A model generated the notes under the pieces. It did not search any database. It was not told the origin of the DNA and saw nothing but the letters and a program-made list of their open reading frames with translations. DNA of 64,000 bases from Microtetraspora glauca (GTDB lineage: Bacteria; Actinomycetota; Actinomycetes; Streptosporangiales; Streptosporangiaceae): assembly GCA_001570385.1 (NCBI GenBank), contig BBYL01000025.1:19718-83717 (forward strand), read 5' to 3'. Position 1 is the first letter of the stretch; the number at the start of each line of letters is the position of its first letter. This document shows, in pieces, positions 56,882 to 64,000 of this stretch. A program made the translations under genes and the position numbers.

Positions 56882-57306
56882 CCGGGCCCGAGGTGACGGT
56901 CGGCTCCGAGGTCGCACCCCTGGAGCGGACGATAGAGCTGCGCGACATGGTCGCCTACGCCGGGGCCACCTGGGACTGGCACCGGATGCACTACGACTTC
57001 GAATACCTGCAGAAACGAGGGCTGCCCGCGCCGGTCGTGGACGGGCAGGTCTTCGGCGCGCTGCTCGCCGAGCAGCTCCAGGACTGGCTCGGCCCGCGCG
57101 CCGTCGTGCGCCGCCTGCACTTCCGGTTCAAGAACCTCGTGTTCGCGGGCGAGACCGTCCGCTGCACCGGCCGGGTCATCGCGGTCGAGGGCGACACCCT
57201 CAGGGTGGAGCAGCGGATCGTGATCATCGACGGTGACGAGCCGGAGCGGGTGGCGGTCGAGCCCGCGGGGGCCGAGATCGTCCTGCGCGCCGAGGAGGCG
57301 CCATGA
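56878..57306 (+). CDS. MaoC-type dehydratase, partner half
   Basis: This 142-residue hot-dog protein has the hydratase motif YAGATWDWHRMHYDFEYL, with the usual catalytic aspartate or asparagine near the histidine. VDGQVFGALLAEQLQDWLG follows. Paired with the preceding gene by a GTGA overlap, the two likely form a hetero-oligomeric hydratase like ChsH1/ChsH2 MaoC pairs. Confidence 0.82.
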   Translation: MTGPEVTVGSEVAPLERTIELRDMVAYAGATWDWHRMHYDFEYLQKRGLPAPVVDGQVFGALLAEQLQDWLGPRAVVRRLHFRFKNLVFAGETVRCTGRVIAVEGDTLRVEQRIVIIDGDEPERVAVEPAGAEIVLRAEEAP

Positions 57307-58451
57307 GCACGGGTGTGGCGATCGTCGGAGCCGCCGAGAGCGACCTCGGCGTCACCGGCAGGTCGATCCTGGGCCTGCAGGCCCAGGCCGTCAGCCGGGC
57401 GGTCGAGGACGCCGGCCTCACCCTCGCCGACGTCGACGGCCTGGCGACCACGGGCGTGTCCCGGTTCTCCACGACGCAGGTGGCCGACTACCTCGGGCTG
57501 CGCCCGTCCTGGACCGACTCGACCTTCGCCGGCGGATCCGCGTTCGAGATGTACGTCGCCCGCGCCGCGCAGGCCATCGAGGCCGGCCAGTGCTCGACCG
57601 TCGTCATCTCCTACGCGTCCAACCAGCGCTCCGCCAGGTCGCGGTCGCTGGCCGGGGTGGTGGAGACGCACACGCCCGAGGCGCAGTTCGAGACGCCCTA
57701 CGGGCCGCTCTATCCGATCTCCTACTACGCCATGGCCGCCCAGCAGTACCTCCACCGGTACGGCGGGAGCCGCGAGGCGCTGGCCGAGGTCGCGGTCGCC
57801 GCCCGCGAGTGGGCGCTGCTCAACCCGGCGGCCTTCCGGCACGGTGCCGGCCCGCTGACCGCCGCCGACGTGCTCGCCGCCCCCATGGTGTCGACGCCGC
57901 TGACGACGGCGGACTGCTGCCTGGTCACCGACGGGGGAGGCGCGGTCGTCCTCACCTCGCTGGATCGGGCGCGTGACCTGCCCAAACCGCCGGTACGGGT
58001 GCTGGGCTACGGCGAGTGCACGACCAACACGTCCATGACCGCGGTGGACGATCTGACCGTGACCGGCGCGGTCGAGTCCGGGCGGGCCGCCTTCGCCAGG
58101 GCCGGTCTCGTCCCGGCTGACGTGGACGTCGCCGAGGTCTACGACTCCTTCACCGTCACGGTCGTGCTCACGCTGGAGGCACTCGGGTTCTGCGGCCGGG
58201 GCGAGGCGCTCGACTGGATCGCCGGAGGCCGGATCCGGCCCGGCGGCGACTTCCCGCTCGACACCTCCGGCGGCGGCCTGTCCTACTGCCATCCGGGCCA
58301 GTACGGCGTGCTGCTGCTGGTCGAGGCCGTACGGCAGCTGCGCGGCGAGTGCGGCGCCCGGCAGGTGCCCGGCGCGGAGGTCGCGCTCGCGCACGGCACC
58401 GGCGGCATCCTGTCCACGCACGCTACCGTCCTGCTGGGAGTGGACCGATGA
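57303..58451 (+). CDS. Thiolase-superfamily lipid-transfer (Ltp2-like) protein
   Basis: This 382-residue thiolase-like protein has closing motifs LSYCHPGQYG and AHGTGGILSTHAT. The N-terminal nucleophile region reads DSTFAGGSAFEMY, where thiolases have C-A-S-G; the cysteine position is F75. Losing that cysteine is typical of steroid aldolase Ltp2-type proteins, which work with a DUF35 partner. Such a partner is the very next gene (ATGA overlap). A retro-aldol cleavage role is plausible by this pairing. Confidence 0.82.
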   Translation: MSTGVAIVGAAESDLGVTGRSILGLQAQAVSRAVEDAGLTLADVDGLATTGVSRFSTTQVADYLGLRPSWTDSTFAGGSAFEMYVARAAQAIEAGQCSTVVISYASNQRSARSRSLAGVVETHTPEAQFETPYGPLYPISYYAMAAQQYLHRYGGSREALAEVAVAAREWALLNPAAFRHGAGPLTAADVLAAPMVSTPLTTADCCLVTDGGGAVVLTSLDRARDLPKPPVRVLGYGECTTNTSMTAVDDLTVTGAVESGRAAFARAGLVPADVDVAEVYDSFTVTVVLTLEALGFCGRGEALDWIAGGRIRPGGDFPLDTSGGGLSYCHPGQYGVLLLVEAVRQLRGECGARQVPGAEVALAHGTGGILSTHATVLLGVDR

Positions 58452-58846
58452 GCGCGGAGGTACCCGAGCCCGACGAGGTGACCGGCCCCTGGTGGGAGGC
58501 CACCCGCCGGCGAATCCTGCTCGTCCAGAGCTGCGGCGCCTGCGGGCACACGCAGCACCCGCCGCGCGCGCTGTGCACCGGCTGCGGTTCTGACCGCCAC
58601 CTCGACTGGGTCGAGGCGTCGGGCGCGGCCGTGGTCGACGCGTGCACCGTGGTCGAGCGGGCGATGCCCGGCTTCGCCCCGCCGTACGTCGTGGCGCGGG
58701 TCCGGCTGGCGGAGGGCGTGCTGCTGCTCAGCAACGTGGTCGCCGACGATCCGTACCTGCTGGACACCGGCGATCGGCTCCGCCTCGACTGGCGCCCGCT
58801 GCCCGACGGGCGCGCACTTCCCGTTTTCGTACCTTCCGAGAGGTGA
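58448..58846 (+). CDS. DUF35 zinc-ribbon/OB-fold acyl-CoA partner protein
   Basis: This 132-residue protein has a four-cysteine rubredoxin-like knuckle, C29-x2-C32 and C43-x2-C46, then an OB-fold (GAAVVDACTVVERAM, then PYVVARVRLAEGVLL). These proteins bind acyl-CoA and pair with thiolase-like enzymes. The direct neighbour and overlap support that. Confidence 0.9.
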   Translation: MSAEVPEPDEVTGPWWEATRRRILLVQSCGACGHTQHPPRALCTGCGSDRHLDWVEASGAAVVDACTVVERAMPGFAPPYVVARVRLAEGVLLLSNVVADDPYLLDTGDRLRLDWRPLPDGRALPVFVPSER

Positions 58847-58849
58847 CCC

Positions 58850-60016
58850 GTGGACTTCGAGCTGAACGAGGACCAGCGTGAGTTCCGCGCGCTGCTGCGC
58901 GCGTTCGTCGACAAGGAGATCGTGCCCGTCGCCCGGGACTGGGAGCACTCCGGCCGCTACCCGACCGAGATCGTCGAAGGCTTCAAGCAGATGGGCCTGT
59001 TCGGCGTCACCGTCCCGGAGAGCTACGGCGGGCTCGACCTGGACCCGGTGTCCTTCGCGCTCGTCTTCGAGGAGATCTCGCGCGGCTGGATGGGCGTGGC
59101 CGGGATCCTCGGCAGCCACTCGCTGGCCTGCCGGATGATCGCGACGCACGGCACGGAGGAGCAGAAGGAGCGCTACCTTCCCGAGCTGGCCACCGGCGAG
59201 CGGCGCACCGGGATCGGCCTCACCGAGCCCGACGCGGGCACCGACCTGCAGGGCATCCGGACGACCGCCCGCCTTGAGGGCGACCACTACGTGGTCAACG
59301 GCAGCAAGACGTGGATCACCAACGCCCGGTACGCCGACCCGCTGCCGGTGCTGGTGAAGACCGACCCGGCCGCCAGCCCGGCGCACCGCGGGATGAGCAT
59401 CCTGCTCGTCGACGCGGACACCCCCGGCTACCAGGTCACCAAGGACATCCCGAAGCTGGGATACAAGGGCACCGAGTCCTGCGAGATCGTGCTCGACAAC
59501 GTCCGGGTCCCCGTGGCCAACCTGCTGGGAGGCGTCGAGGGCCGCGGCATGCAGCAGGCGCTGTCCGCGCTCGAATGGGGCCGGGTCAACATCGCGTCCC
59601 GCTCGGTCGGCATCGCGCAGCGCGCCTACGACGAGGCCCTCTCCTACTCCCGGCAGCGCAAGGCGTTCGGGCGGCCCATCGCCGACTTCCAGGCGGTCCA
59701 GCTCCAGCTCGCCTCGCTGGCCACGACGCTCCAGGCCGCCCGGCTCATGGCGTACTGGGCGGCGGACCAGGTGCGGCGCGGCCGGGCCGACACGCAGACG
59801 GGAATGGCCAAGATCTTCTGCTCCGAGGTGGCGCTGCAGGCCGCCATCGACGCGCTGAAGGTCCACGGCGGGTACGGCTACTCCACCGAGTACGAGGTGG
59901 AGCGGCTCTACCGGGACGCGGTGCTGATGAGCATCGGCGAGGGCACCAACGACGTGCTGCGCACCGTCGTGGCCAAGTCCCTCACCCGCGGCGACGCGAA
60001 GGTCGGGTGGGCGTGA
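58850..60016 (+). CDS. Acyl-CoA dehydrogenase
   Basis: This 388-residue flavoenzyme has the family signatures GIGLTEPDAGTDLQGIRTTA, HGGYGYSTEYEVERLYRD and, near the end, SIGEGTNDVLR, whose glutamate is the usual catalytic base. It makes an alpha,beta-enoyl-CoA, a substrate for the MaoC hydratases upstream. Starts at GTG 58850. Confidence 0.92.
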   Translation: MDFELNEDQREFRALLRAFVDKEIVPVARDWEHSGRYPTEIVEGFKQMGLFGVTVPESYGGLDLDPVSFALVFEEISRGWMGVAGILGSHSLACRMIATHGTEEQKERYLPELATGERRTGIGLTEPDAGTDLQGIRTTARLEGDHYVVNGSKTWITNARYADPLPVLVKTDPAASPAHRGMSILLVDADTPGYQVTKDIPKLGYKGTESCEIVLDNVRVPVANLLGGVEGRGMQQALSALEWGRVNIASRSVGIAQRAYDEALSYSRQRKAFGRPIADFQAVQLQLASLATTLQAARLMAYWAADQVRRGRADTQTGMAKIFCSEVALQAAIDALKVHGGYGYSTEYEVERLYRDAVLMSIGEGTNDVLRTVVAKSLTRGDAKVGWA

Positions 60017-60843
60017 TGAGCGCCCGCTCCCACCTCTACGTCCCGGGCGACGCCCCGGAAAAGCTCGCCAAGGCGCTCACCCGGGGCGCGGACGCCCTGA
60101 TCGTGGACCTGGAGGACGCCGTACCGGCCGCAGGGAAGGACGCGGCCAGGGAGGCGGTGGCCGGCTGGCTGCGTACGGCCGATCCGGGGCCGGTGGAGAT
60201 CTGGGTCCGGGTCAACCCCGGCGACCTGCGCGAGGCCGACGTACGGGCCGTCGCCACCGCCCCGGCGTTGACCGGTCTGGTCCTCGCCAAGGTCGAGACG
60301 GCGGAGGAACTCGCCGACGTCGACGCCCTGCTGACCTCCCTCGGCGCGGATCGGCTGCCGGTCGTCCCGCTCCTCGAGTCGGCCGCCGCCGTACTGCGGG
60401 CGCCGCGGATCGCGGCGGCTCCCCGCGTGGCCCGGCTCCAGGTCGGCGAGGCCGACCTGCGCGCCGACGCGGGGATCACTCTCGGCCCCGACGAGCGCGA
60501 GCTGCTCTGGGTCCGCTCCCAGGTGGTGCTGGCCTCGGCGGCGGCGGGCATCGACCCCCCCGTCGGTCCCGTCTCCACCGACTTCCGCGACCTCGACGCG
60601 CTGCGGGACTCGACGGCCGCGCTGGCCCGGCTGGGCTACGTCGGCCGGGCCTGCATCCACCCGGCGCAGATCGCGGTCGTCAACGAGGTCTTCACCCCGG
60701 CGGCCGAGGAGGTCGCCTGGGCCGGCGACCTCGTGGACCGCTTCGAGGCCTCGGGGTCGGGGGTGCTCCTCGACTCCAAGGGACGCATGGTCGACGAGGC
60801 GATCGTGCGCCAGGCACGCAGGGTACTCAGGAGGGCACGTTGA
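60016..60843 (+). CDS. HpcH/HpaI/CitE-family CoA-ester lyase
   Basis: This 275-residue TIM-barrel aldolase begins SHLYVPGDAPEKLAKAL, has the Mg-binding EDAVP motif (VDLEDAVPAAGK), and a glutamate in LLESAAAVLRA. It ends RACIHPAQIAVVNEVF. Relatives cleave citramalyl-, malyl- or methylmalyl-CoA into pyruvate or glyoxylate and a smaller acyl-CoA. In this operon it is the obvious carbon-carbon cutting step. Confidence 0.9.
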   Translation: MSARSHLYVPGDAPEKLAKALTRGADALIVDLEDAVPAAGKDAAREAVAGWLRTADPGPVEIWVRVNPGDLREADVRAVATAPALTGLVLAKVETAEELADVDALLTSLGADRLPVVPLLESAAAVLRAPRIAAAPRVARLQVGEADLRADAGITLGPDERELLWVRSQVVLASAAAGIDPPVGPVSTDFRDLDALRDSTAALARLGYVGRACIHPAQIAVVNEVFTPAAEEVAWAGDLVDRFEASGSGVLLDSKGRMVDEAIVRQARRVLRRAR

Positions 60844-61313
60844 ACACGACCAGCGGGAGCATCACCAGCCTGCGCGAGCGCCTGTCGTCCGTCACCGGGG
60901 TCTGGGAGGGCACCTACACCCACCTCACCCCGGGCGGCACCCTGCTGGAGACGTACGGCTCGCGGCAGGAGACCCGCCTGGAGGGCGACCGCTGGTACGA
61001 GCGGGTCGTCTACCTGCGCGAGGGCGCGGAGCCCGAGGTGCTCGACTTCCGGGCCAGGTTCGAGGGCGAGGACGACCTCGTCTTCGGCTCCACCGACTTC
61101 GAGGGCCGGGCCCGGCTGGTCGAGGGTCGCTTCCTGCTGTTCCCCTACCGGTGGTCGGCCGAGCCGGGCGTCGAGGTGGTCGAGCTGATCACCTTCGCCG
61201 ACGAGGACTACCGGTCGCGGCTCTGGAAGCGGTTCCGCGACCGGCGGCTGGAGCAGATCACCGTCGTCGAGGAGCGCCGCGTGCACGGCGGGATCCCCGA
61301 GGTGTGGCACTGA
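60840..61313 (+). CDS. Lipocalin-like (DUF3598-type) small protein, paralogue 3
   Basis: This 157-residue protein starts at TTG 60840, overlapping the lyase stop (TTGA), with AGGAGG at the right distance. GVWEGTYTHLTPGGTLLE and RLEQITVVEERRVHGG match paralogue 1 closely, and the spacing to the CitE and cupin genes is tight. Unknown ligand. Confidence 0.55.
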   Translation: MNTTSGSITSLRERLSSVTGVWEGTYTHLTPGGTLLETYGSRQETRLEGDRWYERVVYLREGAEPEVLDFRARFEGEDDLVFGSTDFEGRARLVEGRFLLFPYRWSAEPGVEVVELITFADEDYRSRLWKRFRDRRLEQITVVEERRVHGGIPEVWH

Positions 61314-61933
61314 TGGCGGCCGTCCGCGTCGTCGCGCTCGACGACGCCGACCTGCCGTGGATCGACGTGACCATGCCGGCGTCGTCGTCGGCCGTGCGGC
61401 TGGTCAGGCTGCACGCCGACGCGGCGACCGGTGCCTCGGTGTCGCTGGTCCGCTTCCCTCCGGGCTGGACCAGGCCGGGCACGGGCCACTACACCTGCGC
61501 CGAGGAGTTCGTGGCGTTCGACGGCGAGATCTCCGTCAGCGGGTCGCGCTTCGCGGCCGGCGCGTACAAGTACCTGCCGTCCCACGCGAGCAGGGCGGAC
61601 AGCTTCGCGGGCGAGGACGGCTGCCTGGCCGTCGCCTGGTTCTCCGGCCCGCCGGTCTGGCGCGACGGGATCGCGGACGACGCTCCCGGCCCCGACCGGG
61701 CCGCCGCGCCGCTCGGCTCCGCGCCGCTCGGCTCCGCGCCGCTCGGCTCTGTGCTGCTCGGCTCCGTCGCGGAGTTTTCCCGCCGCCTGCCCGGAGACGC
61801 GCGGGACGCCCCGGCCGGGTACGACGCCGTCTTCCTCGACGCGCGCGCCTGGGCGTACGTGCCCGAGGGCGAGCCGTTCCCCGACCTGCCCGGACGGGTC
61901 CTCGTCCGCCGCTGGGGCCGTACCGGCGGCTGA
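61313..61933 (+). CDS. Cupin (ChrR-like) protein with PLGSA repeats
   Basis: This 206-residue protein has a cupin core (about 25-100): SLVRFPPGWTRPGTGHYTC and EEFVAFDGEISVSG, with candidate metal ligands H and E in HYTCAEE. A tandem PLGSA segment (about 131-150) separates it from a C-terminal half (AEFSRRLPG, DAVFLDARAWAYVPEGEP). Cupins include dioxygenases, isomerases and hydrolases. It is the last gene of the 13-gene operon. Confidence 0.7.
   Translation: MAAVRVVALDDADLPWIDVTMPASSSAVRLVRLHADAATGASVSLVRFPPGWTRPGTGHYTCAEEFVAFDGEISVSGSRFAAGAYKYLPSHASRADSFAGEDGCLAVAWFSGPPVWRDGIADDAPGPDRAAAPLGSAPLGSAPLGSVLLGSVAEFSRRLPGDARDAPAGYDAVFLDARAWAYVPEGEPFPDLPGRVLVRRWGRTGG
61706..61765 (+). repeat. 15-bp tandem repeat inside the cupin gene
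   Basis: Four 15-bp units (GCGCCGCTCGGCTCC and variants) encode PLGSA repeats. The period keeps the frame. Confidence 0.8.
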
Positions 61934-61963
61934 TCTACGGAACCACAGCTCCGGAACCACAGG

Positions 61964-61996
61964 GAAGCCCTCCCGGCCTCTGGCCGGGAGGGCTTC
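61964..61996. terminator. Strong bidirectional terminator
   Basis: GAAGCCCTCCCGGCC pairs perfectly over 15 bp with 61982-61996 around TCT, followed by GTTTCTGT. It ends the operon and the convergent MmgE/PrpD unit. Confidence 0.85.
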
Positions 61997-62021
61997 GTTT
62001 CTGTGTCCGCTGTGCCGGTGA

Positions 62022-63434
62022 CTACCAGCCGATCACGGTGGTGTCGAGGAGGCCGGCGACGCTGCCGCGCTCCGCGAGCCCGCGTACCTCGCCCGCGAGC
62101 GCCTCGGCCGCCTCGGACGGCAGCACGCGGGAGGCGTTGAGGGCGTACTTCGTCCGCAGCTCGTCGAACGTCAGCGGGTGCTCCGGCCCGCCCCGCGAGG
62201 AGTGGACCCGGTGCTCCAGGGTGCTCCCGTCCACGGTGCGGACCCGCAACACGGCGGAGAAGGCCCGGGGGAACTCCTCGCCGCACTCTTCGTCGGCCAC
62301 GACGCGCACCTTGGCGGCCAGCGCCAGCCTCCGCTCGTCACGGAAGGCCGACTCGGCGAAGTCGTCGAGGTGCAGGCCGAGGCCGCCGCCCCCGATCAGG
62401 GCGCTGGCCACGGTGTACGGGCCGGAGAACTTGGCGTGGTACGGCGTACGCGGCCGCACCTTCTCCTCGTACGGCTCGCCGATCGTGCGAAGGGGAGCCG
62501 CCGCCACGCCGAGCTCGATCTCCGCCACGTCCTCGGGCCGCAGTCCCTGGGCGCGCAGGGCGAGGGCGGCGTCGATGCCGGGGTGGGTGAAATGGTTCGA
62601 GGGATAGGGCTTGTAGACCGTGCGCAGCAGCTCCCACCGCTCGCCCAGCCCGTCGGTGATCGCGTCACCGTCGTAGCGCCCGTCGAGGAACGCCTCGAAG
62701 AAGCCGAAGCGCCCCTCGAATACCGTCGGAGGACCGGTCACGCCTTCTGCGGCCATGGTGGCGGCGACGACGCCCGCGTGCGCGGCCCAGCCGCAGTGCA
62801 CCCGCTTCACGGTGCCGCCGGTGCGGTTGGCCTCGATGACGCCCGCGCCCATGCTGGCCGCGATGCCCATGGCGTGGCCGATGCCGTCCGCGGAGAGGCC
62901 CATCAGCAGGGCCGCCCCGGCGGCGGCGCCCACCGTCCCGCAGATGGACGTGGCGTGCCAGCCCTTCTCGAAGAAGAGGGAGTTGCGCAGTTCGGGGATG
63001 TAGGAGGCCATCCCCAGCCGGTTGGTGATCTCGTCGCCCACCGCCACGGCACGGCACAGCTCGGCGCCCGACGCGCCCACGGCCTCCGCGACGGCCAGCG
63101 TGGCGGGGACGACGGAGGCCGACGGGTGGAGGACGGAGGGCAGGTGGGTGTCGTCGAAGTCCAGGGCGTGCGCGAGCGTGCCGTTGACCAGCGCCGCCGA
63201 GGGCGCGGGGAGGGACAACCCGCGGCCGATGACGGAGGACTCGCCCGTGCCGCTCCACCGCTTCGCCATCCGCAGCACCGCCTCGTGCGGCTCGGCCGGA
63301 TCGGTGAGCTCCTGGGCGGCGAGGCAGTTCCCGAAGGTGTCGAGCACCCGTCCCGTCACGTCGGCGGCGACGGCGTCCGGCAGTCCCTCGCGGGCGTCGG
63401 CGGCGAATTCGGCCAGCGCCGAGACGATGGTCAT
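62022..63434 (-). CDS. MmgE/PrpD-family protein, copy 2
   Basis: This 470-residue relative of the 53815 product has HALDFDDTHLPSVLHPSA, FFEKGWHATSICGTVGAA and KPYPSNHFTHPGIDA. The two differ in the third block, so substrates may differ. The ATG at 63434 overlaps the cyclase-like stop (ATGA). It is transcribed toward the main operon and ends at the shared terminator. Confidence 0.88.
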   Translation of the reverse strand: MTIVSALAEFAADAREGLPDAVAADVTGRVLDTFGNCLAAQELTDPAEPHEAVLRMAKRWSGTGESSVIGRGLSLPAPSAALVNGTLAHALDFDDTHLPSVLHPSASVVPATLAVAEAVGASGAELCRAVAVGDEITNRLGMASYIPELRNSLFFEKGWHATSICGTVGAAAGAALLMGLSADGIGHAMGIAASMGAGVIEANRTGGTVKRVHCGWAAHAGVVAATMAAEGVTGPPTVFEGRFGFFEAFLDGRYDGDAITDGLGERWELLRTVYKPYPSNHFTHPGIDAALALRAQGLRPEDVAEIELGVAAAPLRTIGEPYEEKVRPRTPYHAKFSGPYTVASALIGGGGLGLHLDDFAESAFRDERRLALAAKVRVVADEECGEEFPRAFSAVLRVRTVDGSTLEHRVHSSRGGPEHPLTFDELRTKYALNASRVLPSEAAEALAGEVRGLAERGSVAGLLDTTVIGW

Positions 63435-64000
63435 GCGGCGAGCACCGCGAGCGGTCGCACCGGCGCGCCGGTGGCGCCCACGACGGGCAGCGGGTTGAGC
63501 ACCAGCAGGAACTCGGCGACGCCGAGGCCGAGCAGTTCGGTGAGGCGCATCGTCTCGACGATGTGCACACCCGCCTCGACGAGCAGGATCCGGTGCACGG
63601 GCAGCGTGGAGTGGCCGCGGCCGGGCGCGATGCGCTCGAACGCGATGGTCTCGCCTCCGGCCACCGCGACGCCGTGGTCGACCAGCCAGCGGGCCGCGTC
63701 GGGGCCGGGGCCGGGCACGCCGCCCTCGTCGCCGACGAACCGGGTCGGCCGGTCCCACTCGCGCGACCAGCCGGTGCCGATCAGTACGGCGTCTCCACGC
63801 TCGACCCGCACGTCCGCCCTGCGCTGCGCGGCTTCCAGATCGTCCGGCGTCACCTCGTAGCCGGGCGGCAGCACGTCCACTCCGTGCACGGCGGCCACGT
63901 CGAGCAGCACACCCCGCCCGACGTACGGCGCGAAGGTCTCGATGCCGTACTGGGACAGGCCGTGGTGCGACTGGATGCCCGCCGCCTCGACCTCGCCGTA
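63431..64000 (-). CDS. Cyclase-family (kynurenine-formamidase-like) metal hydrolase, partial
   Basis: The frame is open to the right edge, so the N-terminus is missing; 189 residues are visible. Motifs are IQSHHGLSQYGIETFAP, RGVLLDVAAVHGVDVLPPG and ADVRVERGDAVLIGTGW, then the later VVETMRLTELLGLG-type end. The family hydrolyses amides or lactones with a metal and includes kynurenine formamidase and isatin hydrolase. It is coupled to MmgE/PrpD copy 2. Confidence 0.8.
   Translation of the reverse strand, partial: YGEVEAAGIQSHHGLSQYGIETFAPYVGRGVLLDVAAVHGVDVLPPGYEVTPDDLEAAQRRADVRVERGDAVLIGTGWSREWDRPTRFVGDEGGVPGPGPDAARWLVDHGVAVAGGETIAFERIAPGRGHSTLPVHRILLVEAGVHIVETMRLTELLGLGVAEFLLVLNPLPVVGATGAPVRPLAVLAA

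Overview
The window is about 70% GC, uses GTG and TTG starts freely, and many of its genes overlap by four bases. It carries GAF-ANTAR, STAS, PRC-barrel, SAV_915 and F420-type (LLM) proteins and secreted GH10/GH62/GH43/GH127 enzymes with ricin-type modules. This points to a filamentous actinomycete, probably a soil member of the Streptosporangiales (Nonomuraea/Microbispora-like); the genus is inference.

Region 1 (1-12.1 kb) is an arabinoxylan-degradation locus. A four-gene minus-strand operon (GH127, GH43, GH10, GH62) is followed by a monocistronic GH10 xylanase and a divergent CE1-type esterase. All are secreted and all carry ricin-type modules. LacI-like palindromes (TGTTAGCGCTAACA) and a second inverted repeat (TGAAAGTTTCA) lie in the two control regions.

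Region 2 (12.1-19.3 kb) begins with a crushed relic of an integrative element (rep and tyrosine-integrase fragments). It continues with small stress/housekeeping genes: a small membrane protein, PRC-barrel, GAF-ANTAR, an electron-transfer reductase with a fatty-acid desaturase, a STAS protein and a DUF5994 protein.

Region 3 (19.3-29.1 kb) is accessory and decayed. It has an AAC(3) acetyltransferase, a frameshifted esterase divergent from a TetR regulator, a DUF5666-like protein, an SAV_915/LysA-like pair, HNH and other gene remnants, and a succinate-semialdehyde dehydrogenase. Two homologous copies of about 110 bp that look like integrase tails bracket it.

Region 4 (29.1-33.5 kb) holds a LuxR-type regulator divergent from an aldo-keto reductase, and a class A penicillin-binding protein whose start is coupled to a 40-codon upstream ORF.

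Region 5 (33.5-64 kb, running off the right edge) is the most interesting part: about 30 catabolic genes in at least six transcription units. They include two FAD reductase/dehydrogenases, three VOC proteins, two ABC solute receptors, ALDH, SDR, MDR, LLM and acyl-CoA dehydrogenases, a CaiB CoA-transferase, three MaoC-type hydratases, a CitE lyase, a thiolase-like protein with a DUF35 partner, two MmgE/PrpD proteins, a triple RidA protein, three paralogous lipocalin-like proteins, a nitrilase-fold protein without its cysteine and a double alpha/beta-hydrolase without serines. A FadR-type GntR regulator sits in the middle. A 25-bp operator-like motif (GAAAC-N3-GTTCC-N7-GGAAC) occurs six times, always at promoters of this region. 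I read region 5 as one regulon for a CoA-dependent catabolic pathway whose substrate I cannot name.
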